A stretch of DNA of 57,849 nucleotides from Pseudomonadota bacterium (GTDB lineage: Bacteria > Myxococcota_A > UBA796 > SXON01): NCBI GenBank assembly GCA_030684355.1, contig JAUXTN010000242.1:1-57849 (forward strand), read 5' to 3'. This document shows, in pieces, positions 35,145-44,161 of this stretch (position 1 is its first letter; every line of letters begins with the position of its first letter). The position numbers and the translations under genes are program-made. A model generated the notes under the pieces. It searched no databases. It had not been told where the DNA came from and saw nothing but the letters and a program-made list of their open reading frames with translations.

Positions 35145-37931
35145 ATGTTCCTCCTTCTCCTCTCCGCCTGCGGCGGCGGCGTCTTCCGCGACGAGTGCTG
35201 CTTCGAGACCGGCGGCTTCCGCGGCGACAGCGGCGGCGGCAGCACGATCCTCGATGACGTCTCCATCGACGACGACGGCATGGGCTTCAGCGTCTACTGC
35301 CCCGCCGGCTCGATGCGGGTGGAGGCGTTCGCGGAGGGCGTGATCCGCTTGAGCTACGGCGGGAGCGGCACGCGGGAGTCGTGGGCGGTGGGGGAGCCCA
35401 TCCCGCCGACGGAGGCGCCGTCGATCATCACGTACTCGGACGTGGTCGTGATGCGGACGAGCACGATGGGCCTCATCGTCGAGCCGGACACGTGCCGGAT
35501 CACGGTCGAGGACGCAAACGGGGAGACCCTCCTGGAGGAGCCCGCCGGCGGCGGGTACACGGGTGGCGACACGCTCACGCGGCTGCTCGCCGACGACGAG
35601 CACATCTACGGCCTCGGCGAGCGGACGGGCGCGCTCGACCGCGTGGGCCGCAGCCTCACGTGCTGGAACACCGACGCCTACGACGCCGCCGAGGGCGGCT
35701 GGGGGCCGACCGCAGACCCGCTCTACCAGTGCATCCCGTTCTACGTCAGCAAGCGCGGGTCCGGCGCGATGGGCGTGTTCACGGACAACACCCGGCTCTC
35801 CACGTGGGACATCGGCGCGGCGGACCCCGACCTCTACACCATGACCGTGGCCAGCGGGCCGATCCTCCAGTACCTCGTGGCCGGGCCGACCTTCGCCGAC
35901 GTGATGGGGCGCTACACGACGCTGACCGGCCGCGCGCCGCTGCCGCCGCGCTGGAGCCTCGGGTTCCACCAGTCGCGGTGGGGCTGGTCGCCCGACACCG
36001 CCGTCACCGACGTGGTCGACGGCTTCCGCTCGCGGGACCTCCCCCTCGACGCCGTGTGGCTCGACATCCAGCACATGGACGGCTTCCGCTCCTGGACGTG
36101 GGACCCCACCGCCTTCCCCGATCCCGCCGGCCTCGTCGACACCCTGGCGGCCGACGGCGTGCGCGCCGTCTCGATCGTCGACCCCGGGATCAAGGTCGAC
36201 CCCGGCTGGTCGATCTACGACGAGGGCCTCGCCGAGGGCTACTTCCTGGAGCTCTCGGGCGAGCCGTGGGTGGGCGAGGTGTGGCCCGGCGACTCGGTGT
36301 TCCCCGACTTCACGGACTCCGACGTGCGGGCGTGGTGGGGCGGGCTCGCCGCGACCGACCTCGGCTACGGCATCGCCGGCTTCTGGCTCGACATGAACGA
36401 GCCCTCCGAGTTCACCGAGGGCACGGTGCCCGACTCCGTCGCGGCGAACGGCGAACGGGTCACGACTTCGATGGCGGAGGTCCACAACGTCTACGCGCTC
36501 ACCGAGGCGCAGGCGACCTACGCCGGGATGCTCGCGGCGGCGCCGGACCAGCGGCCGTTCCTGCTCACCCGCGCCGGCTACGCGGGCATCCAGCGCTACG
36601 CGGCGGCATGGACGGGGGACGCCCCGAGCACCTGGGACAGCCTCGCGGGCACGCTCCCGATGCTGCTCGGCATGGGCCTCTCCGGCGAGGCCTGGGTGGG
36701 GAGCGACGTGGGCGGCTACAGCGGCGGCGCGTCGGGAGAGCTCTACGCACGGTGGATGCAGGTGGGGGCGCTCTCGCCGTTCTTCCGCGCGCACCTCGTC
36801 GAGGGCGTGGCCGACCAGTACCCGTGGAGCTTCGGCACGGAGGTGGAGGACATCTCCCGGAGCGCCCTGGAGCTGCGGAGCTCGCTCCTGCCCTACTTCT
36901 ACAGCCTCGCGTGGACCGCCAGCCAATCCGGCGTGCCGCCACTGACCCCGCTCGTGTGGGAGTGGCCGGGGGACGACGCCGTCGCGAACCTCGGCGACGA
37001 GGCGCTCCTGGGGCCGTGGCTGCTCGTGGCGCCGATCCTCACCGAAGGCGCTTCGTCGCGCGAGGTCTACCTCCCGGAGGGCCGCTGGTTCGCGTTCGAG
37101 ACGGGGGTGATCTACGACGGGCCCACCACCGTCACGCTCACCGCCCTGCCGCTCGCGGCGCTCCCCCTCTTCGTGCGCGAGGGCGCCATCGTGCCCCGCG
37201 GCCCGGTGATGGCGTGGGGCGACGCCGCGCCGCTCGACCCCCTCACGTTGGAGGTGTGGCCCGCCGCGGAGGCGTCCACGTTCACCGTCTACGAGGACGC
37301 CGGCGACGGCTTCGCGTACGAGGACGGCGCCTACGCCGCCACCACCTGGACCCTCGAGGGCACCGCGACCGGAGCGACGCTCTCGAGCGAGCGCGAGGGC
37401 ACCTACGTGCCGCCCGACCGCACGGTGCGCGTGCGCGTGCGCCGCGTCGACGTGGCGCCCACCGCGGTGACGCTCGACGGCACCGCGCTGACCGAGGCGG
37501 ACGGCGCGCTCCCGACCGGGACCGGCTGGTGGTGGGACGCCGCGGACCTCTCCTTGTGGGTGGTCTTCCCCGACGCCGGCACCGCCTCGCTCGAGCTCGC
37601 CTACGACCCCACGATCGCGGACCCCGCGCCGCCGGTCGCCATGCCCTTCCGGGTCACGCTCCCCGCGGGCACGCCGACGGACGCGCCGATCACCATCGCG
37701 TCCGCCGCGGATGGCTGGGCGAGCCACACGCCGCTCACCCGCGCCGGGGACGTCGCGTACGGGACAATCGAGGTTCCCCGCGGCGAGTACCTGTACTACA
37801 AGTACACGCGTGGCAGTTGGGACACCGTCGAGAAGTGGCCCGACTGCGCCGAGGCGTCGAACCGGTACGAGCTCGGCCGCGCCACGCCGGTGAAGGCGGA
37901 CACGGTGTACGGCTGGGCGGACGGCTGCTGA
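35145..37931 (+). CDS. GH31 alpha-glycosidase lipoprotein with C-terminal starch-binding-like domain
   Basis: A 928-residue lipoprotein: MFLLLLSAC puts the lipid on Cys9. The N-domain and GEEHIYGLGER-type loop (HIYGLGERTGALDRVG) precede the catalytic barrel, where GFWLDMNEPSEF holds the nucleophile Asp at about 416 and WTGDAPSTW the acid/base Asp at about 492. GSDVGGYSGG and RWMQVGALSPFFRAH are further GH31 blocks. The last 100 residues (VTLPAGTPTDAPITIAS, PRGEYLYYKYTRGSW) resemble CBM20-like carbohydrate-binding domains. It probably removes glucose or xylose from alpha-glucans at the cell surface. No carbohydrate transporter is adjacent. Confidence 0.92.
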   Translation: MFLLLLSACGGGVFRDECCFETGGFRGDSGGGSTILDDVSIDDDGMGFSVYCPAGSMRVEAFAEGVIRLSYGGSGTRESWAVGEPIPPTEAPSIITYSDVVVMRTSTMGLIVEPDTCRITVEDANGETLLEEPAGGGYTGGDTLTRLLADDEHIYGLGERTGALDRVGRSLTCWNTDAYDAAEGGWGPTADPLYQCIPFYVSKRGSGAMGVFTDNTRLSTWDIGAADPDLYTMTVASGPILQYLVAGPTFADVMGRYTTLTGRAPLPPRWSLGFHQSRWGWSPDTAVTDVVDGFRSRDLPLDAVWLDIQHMDGFRSWTWDPTAFPDPAGLVDTLAADGVRAVSIVDPGIKVDPGWSIYDEGLAEGYFLELSGEPWVGEVWPGDSVFPDFTDSDVRAWWGGLAATDLGYGIAGFWLDMNEPSEFTEGTVPDSVAANGERVTTSMAEVHNVYALTEAQATYAGMLAAAPDQRPFLLTRAGYAGIQRYAAAWTGDAPSTWDSLAGTLPMLLGMGLSGEAWVGSDVGGYSGGASGELYARWMQVGALSPFFRAHLVEGVADQYPWSFGTEVEDISRSALELRSSLLPYFYSLAWTASQSGVPPLTPLVWEWPGDDAVANLGDEALLGPWLLVAPILTEGASSREVYLPEGRWFAFETGVIYDGPTTVTLTALPLAALPLFVREGAIVPRGPVMAWGDAAPLDPLTLEVWPAAEASTFTVYEDAGDGFAYEDGAYAATTWTLEGTATGATLSSEREGTYVPPDRTVRVRVRRVDVAPTAVTLDGTALTEADGALPTGTGWWWDAADLSLWVVFPDAGTASLELAYDPTIADPAPPVAMPFRVTLPAGTPTDAPITIASAADGWASHTPLTRAGDVAYGTIEVPRGEYLYYKYTRGSWDTVEKWPDCAEASNRYELGRATPVKADTVYGWADGC

Positions 37932-37965
37932 CACTCTTGCTACAGGATCAAACCGGGCCGCGGGC

Positions 37966-38331
37966 TCACTCGATGGGCACCAGCACGACGTCGAGGGTCT
38001 CGGGGATCACGTGGCACTCGTCCGCCTCGACCTGGACGTACTCGCCGAAGTCCTCGTACCCGGGGGCGTGCACGTCGATGGTCAGCGTGCCGGCGACCTC
38101 GTAGCCGCAGCCGTAGGTGCCCTCGCCGTACGCGTCGCAGTCGCTGCGGCTGTCCCCCATGGTCCACGTGACCTCGGGCTCGACGACGGCCCCGTCCTCG
38201 GTCGAGACGTGCACCGTCACGGAGACGACGGCGATCTCGGTGCACGCGGTGTCGTCGTTGTAGTCGACGTCGCAGGCCGCGACGCCGAAGAGAGCGAGGC
38301 CGAAGAGGGCGAGGAGGAGCGCACGGGACAT
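37966..38331 (-). CDS. Small lipoprotein
   Basis: A 121-residue exported lipoprotein; MSRALLLALFGLALFGVAAC is a strong type II signal with Cys20. The mature part has six further Cys and a transthyretin- or carboxypeptidase-like beta fold pattern (VSVTVHVSTEDGAVVEPEVT, AGTLTIDVHAPGYEDFG), as in small peptidase-associated modules. GAGG lies about 7 nt before the ATG. It is the last of four minus-strand genes that start with the porin at 41427, with a 68-bp gap, so co-transcription is possible. Confidence 0.78.
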   Translation of the reverse strand: MSRALLLALFGLALFGVAACDVDYNDDTACTEIAVVSVTVHVSTEDGAVVEPEVTWTMGDSRSDCDAYGEGTYGCGYEVAGTLTIDVHAPGYEDFGEYVQVEADECHVIPETLDVVLVPIE

Positions 38332-38399
38332 GGGGGCCTCGGATGCCAGGGGGGGCAGCAAGCGACGTGCCACGCGGCCGCCCGAGCCGACGCGCGGCC

Positions 38400-39074
38400 C
38401 TATTCCGCCAGCCACACGTGCTCGCCGTCGGCGTGCAGGCCCGGCCCCACGATGGTGAGGCGCTCTCCGGCGGCGGTGCGCGCGATGGCCTCCGCGATCG
38501 GCACGGCGACGCGCGTATCGGGCGTGGGGGCGCCGAGCGCCACGCGGTAGACGAAGCTCTCGGCGGCCGCGCCGTGGACCGCGGGGGCCGGCCCCTCGAC
38601 CTCCAACGGGCCGAACCGCGTGTGCACCCGGACCGCCCGGCTGCGCCACTGGGTGATGCCGCGCTGCACCTTCGCCCGGTACATCGCGAGGGTGAGGGCC
38701 TTCACCGCGTAGCCGGCGCCGAGGCCCTCGCGGAGCGACAGGAGCGACACGCCGATCACGGTGCCGGGCTCGAGCGAGGGGGCGGCGTAGTAGGCGGCGA
38801 CGATGTCGTCGCCGTCGAGGAGCAGGCCGATCGCGGAGGGGAGCAGGTAGAGGTCCGCCAGGACCCAGCCCGGCAGGGAGAGGGGGCCCCCGAACCGCGC
38901 GAGGTTGACGAGGTGGTAGCGCGCGACCCAGCCGGGCTCGTGCTCGGCCTCGAGGAAGGTGGCGTCGACGCCGAGGGGGGCGAGGTCGAGGTGGGGGCGC
39001 GCCGCCGCGGAGCCGAGCGCCGCGAAGCGCAACCCGTGGGCGTCGAGGATGGCGGCGGGGTCGGTCGACGGCAT
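38400..39074 (-). CDS. Conserved hypothetical protein
   Basis: A 224-residue cytoplasmic protein; no family is recognised. A region rich in aromatic residues (EPGWVARYHLVNLARFGG, LPGWVLADLYLLPSAIGLL) is followed by EPGTVIGVSLLSLREGLGAG, which could be an acyltransferase-like turn, and GITQWRSRAVRVHTRFGPLE. The tail reads LTIVGPGLHADGEHVWL. The ATG at 39074 has GGAGG 4-5 nt upstream, so it is translated. It lies 47 bp after the phosphatase gene in the same orientation. An N-acetyltransferase relative is possible but not shown. Confidence 0.65.
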   Translation of the reverse strand: MPSTDPAAILDAHGLRFAALGSAAARPHLDLAPLGVDATFLEAEHEPGWVARYHLVNLARFGGPLSLPGWVLADLYLLPSAIGLLLDGDDIVAAYYAAPSLEPGTVIGVSLLSLREGLGAGYAVKALTLAMYRAKVQRGITQWRSRAVRVHTRFGPLEVEGPAPAVHGAAAESFVYRVALGAPTPDTRVAVPIAEAIARTAAGERLTIVGPGLHADGEHVWLAE

Positions 39075-39121
39075 GGGCCCTCCGGGGGTGGGGTCAGCGG
39101 GTCGCGATCGGCGGGTCGCGA

Positions 39122-40360
39122 TCAGCGGGTGGTCGTGAACGTATCGAGCACGTTCCCCGCAAGATCGTACGCCGTCAGGGTCAACGTGCCGTCCGCGACG
39201 TCCACAATCACGTAGTGGTGGCTGATCTCCGCCACCTCGGTGAACGGGTTGGAGAGGTCGTTCCCGTAGAGGTTCGCGCCCGCGCCCGCCGCCACGACGT
39301 AGGTGGTGCCGAGCTCCGCGGTGGTCTGGGCGCCGTCGCGCAGCGGGTACGACCGCTCGTAGTTGTGGTTGTGGCCCGCGAAGTCGACCACCACGCCGCC
39401 GGCCTCCTCGATGGGCGACCAGAGCGTCTGGAGGTCCGTGTTCGAGCCGTGCGTGGTGCACGAGGAGTAGGCGGGCATGTGGTGCAGCGCGAACTTCCAC
39501 TTCGCGTCGGTGGCGGCCAGGTCCGTCTCCATCCACGCGGCCTGCAGCTCCTTGTCGCCGGCGCTCGCGACGGTGTCGTTGAGCACGACGAAGTGGGCGT
39601 CGGCATAGTCGAGGCTGAACCACTGCTCGTTGCCCGGCTGCGCGATGAGCGCGTAGTAGTTCTGGACCTGGAACTCGTGGTTGCCGTGCGCGAGCAGGAT
39701 CGGGCGCTGGTCGAGGTGGCCCTCGCCGGCCTCGAACCAGGCATCCCACTCGGTCATGTTCACGCCGAGGTCCACGGCGTCCCCGGAGAACAGGTAGAAA
39801 TCGGGCGCGTGGGTCTCCATCGCGTCGAGGATGAGGCCCCAGGTCTCCTGGTTGTCGCGCGAGTCCCCGCTGATGGCGAAGCGGAACGGCGCCGCGGTGC
39901 CCGGCGGAGGCGCGGTCGTGAACGTCTTGTCGGCCGACCAGTGCCCCTCGCCGCCGACCCGGTAGTGGTAGGTCGTGCCCGGCGTCAGGTCGCAGAGGTG
40001 GGCCTCGTGCACCCGGCCGTTCGTGCCGTCCGCCCCCACGAAGAAGCTCGCGCCGTTCGCCGTGCCCCCGTAGCTGGTGTCGATCCCGTACTCGACCTGG
40101 GTGGCGAGCGTATCGGCGTCCGTACGCCAGAGGACGGCCAGGGTGGTCGAGGGGTCGTCCGCCCAGGAGAGGTGGGCGTGGAACGGCTCCGGCGCCGCGC
40201 CGAACGTGGCGGCGTGCGGGTCGGCGGGCACGGCAGCCTCGGTGTCGTAGCCGGCGCGCGGCACGTAGATCTCCCCGCCGCACATGTCGGCCGCGGGCGC
40301 GGTGTCGGCGCCGATCTTCTCGATGGTGTGGCACGCGAGGAGGGCGAAGAAGAGCGACAT
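39122..40360 (-). CDS. Purple-acid-phosphatase-like metallophosphoesterase lipoprotein
   Basis: A 412-residue lipoprotein: MSLFFALLAC places the lipid on Cys10. An N-terminal fibronectin-like domain (about 60-155; HAHLSWADDPSTTLAVLWR, HLCDLTPGTTYHYRVGG) precedes the catalytic domain with the five metal-site blocks: ISGDSRDN, FSGDAVDLG, LAHGNHEF, FALHHMPAYSS and FAGHNHNYERSYPL. This is the order of purple acid phosphatases, which hydrolyse phosphate monoesters or diesters in the periplasm or at the surface. The ATG overlaps the porin stop by one base (TGATG), so it is coupled to the OprO/P-like porin. A joint role in phosphate scavenging is inferred. Confidence 0.9.
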   Translation of the reverse strand: MSLFFALLACHTIEKIGADTAPAADMCGGEIYVPRAGYDTEAAVPADPHAATFGAAPEPFHAHLSWADDPSTTLAVLWRTDADTLATQVEYGIDTSYGGTANGASFFVGADGTNGRVHEAHLCDLTPGTTYHYRVGGEGHWSADKTFTTAPPPGTAAPFRFAISGDSRDNQETWGLILDAMETHAPDFYLFSGDAVDLGVNMTEWDAWFEAGEGHLDQRPILLAHGNHEFQVQNYYALIAQPGNEQWFSLDYADAHFVVLNDTVASAGDKELQAAWMETDLAATDAKWKFALHHMPAYSSCTTHGSNTDLQTLWSPIEEAGGVVVDFAGHNHNYERSYPLRDGAQTTAELGTTYVVAAGAGANLYGNDLSNPFTEVAEISHHYVIVDVADGTLTLTAYDLAGNVLDTFTTTR

Positions 40361-41427
40361 CAGAACCTCGCGGTGGCGGAGACGGTGAAGCTGTCGTCGT
40401 TCGCGTCCTCGCCCTCGAGCGCGTTGACGTGCGCGTACGCGACCTGCACCTTCAGGTCGTGGAAGCGCTCGGGCGCGCCGCGGACGTAGTAGTTCACGCC
40501 GCCGACGATCGTCTCGGTGGCTTGCAGATCGGGCTGCGCCTCGCCCGCGGCCGCGCCGAACGTGGTGTTGGGCTCGGACACCTCCCAGCGCCCGACGACC
40601 TCCACGTGGTCGCGCGCCCACGGCGCCGGGACGAAGGAGCCGAGCTGCCCGTAGGCGCCCTGCACGTGGTAGTCGGCCACCGCGACGTTGGCGTGGACGA
40701 TCTCCTGGTCGACGGCCTCCGCCTGGAACGAGACCAGCTCCCAGGAGAGCTGGATTTCGGCCCCGAACGTGTTCGACTCCGCCGCGGTCAGGCCGTCCCC
40801 TTCGTAGTCGTAGAGCCACCCGCCCCCGATCCCGACGTAGGGCTTCCGGTGGGTGCCCTCGAAGGTGCCCTTCCGCGCCCCGAGCGGCGTCACGAGCACG
40901 CGCTGGGCGTAGAGGAACCGCTGGTTCACGTTCTGGATGCGGTTGGCTCCCTCCCCGTTGTAGGCCCCGCTGGTGATCGTGGCGCGCGTCTGCCCGGCGA
41001 TGGGGACCCGAAGTGACACGTCGGCGCCGATCTCGCGTCCGATGCCGGCCTCGGAGAGGAAGCCGACGCCCTGCGGGAGCTGGCGCCGCGTGTCGGAGGC
41101 GAGCCGGTGCAGGGAGAAGGGCACCTTCATCTGGCCGAGCCGCACGTCGAGGAGGCTCACGGGCGTCACGATGACGTGCGCGTCGGTGAGCTGCGGCTCG
41201 GGGAGGAGGGCGAGCTCGATCTTCGCGGCGATCGGCACGTCGGGGACCGACGCCTCGACCCCGATGCGCGCCTCGGCGGTGAAGCCGTCCTGCGCGGTGG
41301 GGTTCGCGGGATCGTCGGCGATCCACGTGAACCCCGGCCGCACCCAGGCGAACGGATGCACCGTGGGCAGGTTCGGGAGGTCGGCCGCGGACGCGCCGGG
41401 CAGCAGGGAGGCGGCGTAGAGGAGCAC
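40360..41427 (-). CDS. OprO/OprP-type phosphate-selective porin family protein
   Basis: A 355-residue outer-membrane barrel protein. The signal peptide MLLYAASLLPGASA is followed by alternating beta strands. Porin O/P-like blocks are DVRLGQMKVPFSLHRLASD, GVGFLSEAGIGREIGADVSL, TSGAYNGEGANRIQN and the C-terminal aromatic FTVSATARF, which ends in Phe as required for barrel insertion. The GTG start at 41427 has AGGA about 7 nt upstream. It is first of a minus-strand operon and overlaps the phosphatase gene by one base. Substrate selectivity cannot be read from the sequence; phosphate is suggested by its neighbour. Confidence 0.85.
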   Translation of the reverse strand: MLLYAASLLPGASAADLPNLPTVHPFAWVRPGFTWIADDPANPTAQDGFTAEARIGVEASVPDVPIAAKIELALLPEPQLTDAHVIVTPVSLLDVRLGQMKVPFSLHRLASDTRRQLPQGVGFLSEAGIGREIGADVSLRVPIAGQTRATITSGAYNGEGANRIQNVNQRFLYAQRVLVTPLGARKGTFEGTHRKPYVGIGGGWLYDYEGDGLTAAESNTFGAEIQLSWELVSFQAEAVDQEIVHANVAVADYHVQGAYGQLGSFVPAPWARDHVEVVGRWEVSEPNTTFGAAAGEAQPDLQATETIVGGVNYYVRGAPERFHDLKVQVAYAHVNALEGEDANDDSFTVSATARF

Positions 41428-41576
41428 GGGGTTTCCTGGGGCGGCGGCGAGCCGGCTGTTCCGAGGCCGTCCGCGCGCGGAGGTCGGCGGCGCGGGGATG
41501 TCGCCGCCATCGTGCCACACGTTCGATGCGACGGGACGTGGAGGGGAGGCGCTCCCCCACGGAGGGCGCGCTGAGA

Positions 41577-41582
41577 TAGGCT
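41577..41582 (+). promoter_or_regulatory. -10 element of the OPT transporter gene
   Basis: TAGGCT lies 25 nt before the ATG at 41608; the leader contains CGGAG. Confidence 0.4.
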
Positions 41583-41607
41583 CCCGCCGAAGCTCCGGAG
41601 CGTCCCG

Positions 41608-43605
41608 ATGTCCCAGTTGCAGCCGGCCCCGCAGACCCAGGCGGAGGTCGACGCCGCGCGCCCCCTCTCCATCCCGCCCGACCAGGTGCTGGATATGGAC
41701 GAGGCGACCTGGTACGCCAAGATCTACCGGGGCGAGCACATGCCCCAGCTCACGCTCCGCGCGGTGGGGATGGGCTCGTTCCTCGGGTTCTTCCTCGCCT
41801 TCACGAACCTCTACATCGGGTTGAAGACCGGGTGGGGGCTCGGCGTCGCGATCACGGCCTGCATCCTGTCGTTCGCGATCTGGAACGTGCTCCTGAAGGT
41901 CGGCCTCGCGAAGACGCCGATGACCATCCTGGAGACCAACTGCATGCAGTCGACCGCCTCGGCGGCCGGCTACGCGACGGGCGGCACGATGGTGTCCGCG
42001 ATCGCGGCGCTGCTGATGCTCTCGGCGACCGAGGCCAACCCGCAGGGCGCGCACCTCCCGGTGCCGGTGCTCGTGGCGTGGACCTTCTTCCTCGCGGTGC
42101 TCGGGACCGTCCTCGCGATCCCGATGAAGCGAAACCTCATCAACCACGAGCGGCTCAAGTTCCCCTCGGGGACCGCCGCGGCGGTCACCCTCCAGTCGCT
42201 CTACAGCGAGGGCGAGCAGGCCATCAAGAAGGCCCGCGTGCTCATGTGGTCGGCCATCTTCGGCGCGATCTTCCCGCTCCTCCTCGAGCTCCCCCTCCGC
42301 ACCACGCCGGAGGGGAAGGTGGGCCTCCTCCCCGCCGACCTGAAGATCTTCGACTGGCTCCCCGCCCGCGGCTCCCACGTCGTCGACGGCAAGGTCGAGC
42401 AGTTCAAGCCGTCCGACTGGACGATGGTGTTCGACAACAACCCGGTCATGATCGCGGCGGGCGCCATCGTCGGCATGCGCGTCAGCATCTACATGCTCCT
42501 CGGCAGCCTCGCGCTCATCTTCGCGGTCGGCCCGATCGCGTACGAGGCCGAGTGGATGAGCCCGGTCACCAACACCACGATCCGCGCCGCGTCGGCGCCC
42601 TACAAGGCGTGGAAGGAGATCGGCCTCTGGCTCGGCGTGCCCATCATGGTGAGCTCCGGCCTCCTCGGCTTCGCGTTCCAGTGGCGCACGATCCTCCGCG
42701 CGTTCCAGGGCTTCGGCCGCAAGAGCGGCGGCCAGGACAGCGAGACGGAGGCGCTCGTCGCCCGCACCGAGGTGCCGTTCTCCTGGTTCGCGGTCGGCGG
42801 CCTCTTCAGCGGCGCCGGCGTCATCATCACCGCCCACGCCTACTTCGACGTCCCCTGGTTCTACGGCGTGCTCGCCGTCGGCATGACGTTCTTCCTCGCG
42901 CTCGTGGCCTGCCGCGCGACCGGGGAGAGCGACATCACGCCCGTCGGCGCGATGGGCAAGATCATGCAGCTCACCTACGGCGCGCTCATCCCGCAGAGCA
43001 CGACCGCCAACCTGATGACCGCGAGCATCACCGCGAGCGCGGCGGGCTCGGCGGCCGACCTCTTGAACGATCTGAAGAGCGGTTACCTCCTCGGCGCGAA
43101 CCCCCGTCGCCAGTTCCTCGCCCAGTTCGCCGGGATCTTCTCCGGCACCGCCGCCACGGTCATGGGCTTCTACCTCCTCGTCCCCAACGCCGAGGCGCTC
43201 AACGGGTCGGGCGGCACCGCCCCCAAGTTCCCGGCGCCGGCCGCGCAGGCGTGGAAGGCGGTGGCCGAGGTCTTCAAGAACGGCCTCGAGAACATGCACC
43301 CGATGCATCAGCAGGCGATCGTGGTGGGCCTCGTCATCGGTGCGGTCCTGCTCGTGGTCGAGACCTTCTCGCCCAAGAACGTGAAGCCCTACCTGCCGAG
43401 CGCCACGGGCATCGGCCTCGGGCTCATCCTGCCGTTCCAGTACCCGTTCGCGATGCTCATCGGCGCGGGGATCGCGTGGTTCTGGAACCGCAAGAACGCC
43501 GCCCAGGCCGAGGACTACCTCGTCCCCATCTCCGCGGGCGTCATCGCCGGCGTGTCGATCATGGGCGTGCTCGTGGCGGTGCTCAACAACCTGGTCCTGG
43601 CGTAG
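41608..43605 (+). CDS. OPT-family oligopeptide transporter
   Basis: A 665-residue inner-membrane transporter with about 14-16 hydrophobic segments. The N-terminal blocks QLTLRAVGMGSFLGFFLAFT, NLYIGLKTGWGLGVAI and PMTILETNCMQSTASAAGYA, together with KFPSGTAAA and TGESDITPVGAMGKIMQLT, mark the bacterial branch of the OPT superfamily. These carry small peptides or metal-chelate conjugates by proton symport; the cargo is not predictable. The start ATG has CGGAG 6-7 nt upstream. It stands alone between the divergent porin operon and the convergent peroxiredoxin gene. Confidence 0.93.
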   Translation: MSQLQPAPQTQAEVDAARPLSIPPDQVLDMDEATWYAKIYRGEHMPQLTLRAVGMGSFLGFFLAFTNLYIGLKTGWGLGVAITACILSFAIWNVLLKVGLAKTPMTILETNCMQSTASAAGYATGGTMVSAIAALLMLSATEANPQGAHLPVPVLVAWTFFLAVLGTVLAIPMKRNLINHERLKFPSGTAAAVTLQSLYSEGEQAIKKARVLMWSAIFGAIFPLLLELPLRTTPEGKVGLLPADLKIFDWLPARGSHVVDGKVEQFKPSDWTMVFDNNPVMIAAGAIVGMRVSIYMLLGSLALIFAVGPIAYEAEWMSPVTNTTIRAASAPYKAWKEIGLWLGVPIMVSSGLLGFAFQWRTILRAFQGFGRKSGGQDSETEALVARTEVPFSWFAVGGLFSGAGVIITAHAYFDVPWFYGVLAVGMTFFLALVACRATGESDITPVGAMGKIMQLTYGALIPQSTTANLMTASITASAAGSAADLLNDLKSGYLLGANPRRQFLAQFAGIFSGTAATVMGFYLLVPNAEALNGSGGTAPKFPAPAAQAWKAVAEVFKNGLENMHPMHQQAIVVGLVIGAVLLVVETFSPKNVKPYLPSATGIGLGLILPFQYPFAMLIGAGIAWFWNRKNAAQAEDYLVPISAGVIAGVSIMGVLVAVLNNLVLA

Positions 43606-43672
43606 CGCGCGGGTCGGGGGGCGCGGCGTCGACGATCCGCCCGCGGCTCCCCGGACCCTGCTCCGCGGACCG

Positions 43673-44161
43673 CTACGGAAGCTCGCGCAGCGCCGCCAGC
43701 ACCTCGTCGGTGTGGCCCTCGACCTTCACGGGGTCGAACACCTTCGCGATGCGACCCTCACGGTCGATCACGAAGGTCACGCGGCGGGGCATCCCGAGCA
43801 CGCCGCTCGCGCCCCAGCGCTTCGCGAGCTCGCCGGTCGTGTCGGCGAGCAGCGGGAAGTTCAGGTTGAACTTCTGCGCGAAGGCGCGGTGGCTCGCCGC
43901 GGCGTCGGCGCTCACACCGAGGACGACGGCGTCGCCGAGGCTCGCCGCGTTGTCCCGGAAGGAGCACGCCTCCTTGGTGCAGCCCGGCGTGTCGTCCTTC
44001 GGGTAGAAGTAGACGACGGCGGTGCGGCCGCGCAGGTCGTTGATGCGCCACTCCTTGCCCGTGGCGTCGGCCACGCCGAGCTCGGGGGCGGCGGCGCCCT
44101 CGCGGAGGTGCGTCCGTCCGCCCAGCCCGAGCACATCCTTCAAGCGATCACGTAGTCCCAC
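43673..44161 (-). CDS. bcp: Bcp-type peroxiredoxin
   Basis: A thiol peroxidase of about 162 residues in the AhpC/TSA fold. The peroxidatic Cys is in YFYPKDDTPGCTKEACSFRD, where the second Cys five residues on is the usual Bcp resolving position. GVSADAAASHRAFAQKFNL and RRVTFVIDREGRIAKVF complete the fold. The GTG start at 44161 is chosen for AGGGGG about 4-5 nt upstream; an ATG at 44182 would add seven residues. Both overlap the 3' end of the tsaC gene by 14-35 nt, so expression is coupled to it. Its role is detoxifying hydroperoxides. Confidence 0.93.
   Translation of the reverse strand: MGLRDRLKDVLGLGGRTHLREGAAAPELGVADATGKEWRINDLRGRTAVVYFYPKDDTPGCTKEACSFRDNAASLGDAVVLGVSADAAASHRAFAQKFNLNFPLLADTTGELAKRWGASGVLGMPRRVTFVIDREGRIAKVFDPVKVEGHTDEVLAALRELP

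Noticed and set aside
40361..43308. Extension of the porin frame far upstream (982 codons).
   Set aside because: The upstream part is antisense to the OPT transporter; GTG 41427 gives a proper signal peptide and ribosome site.
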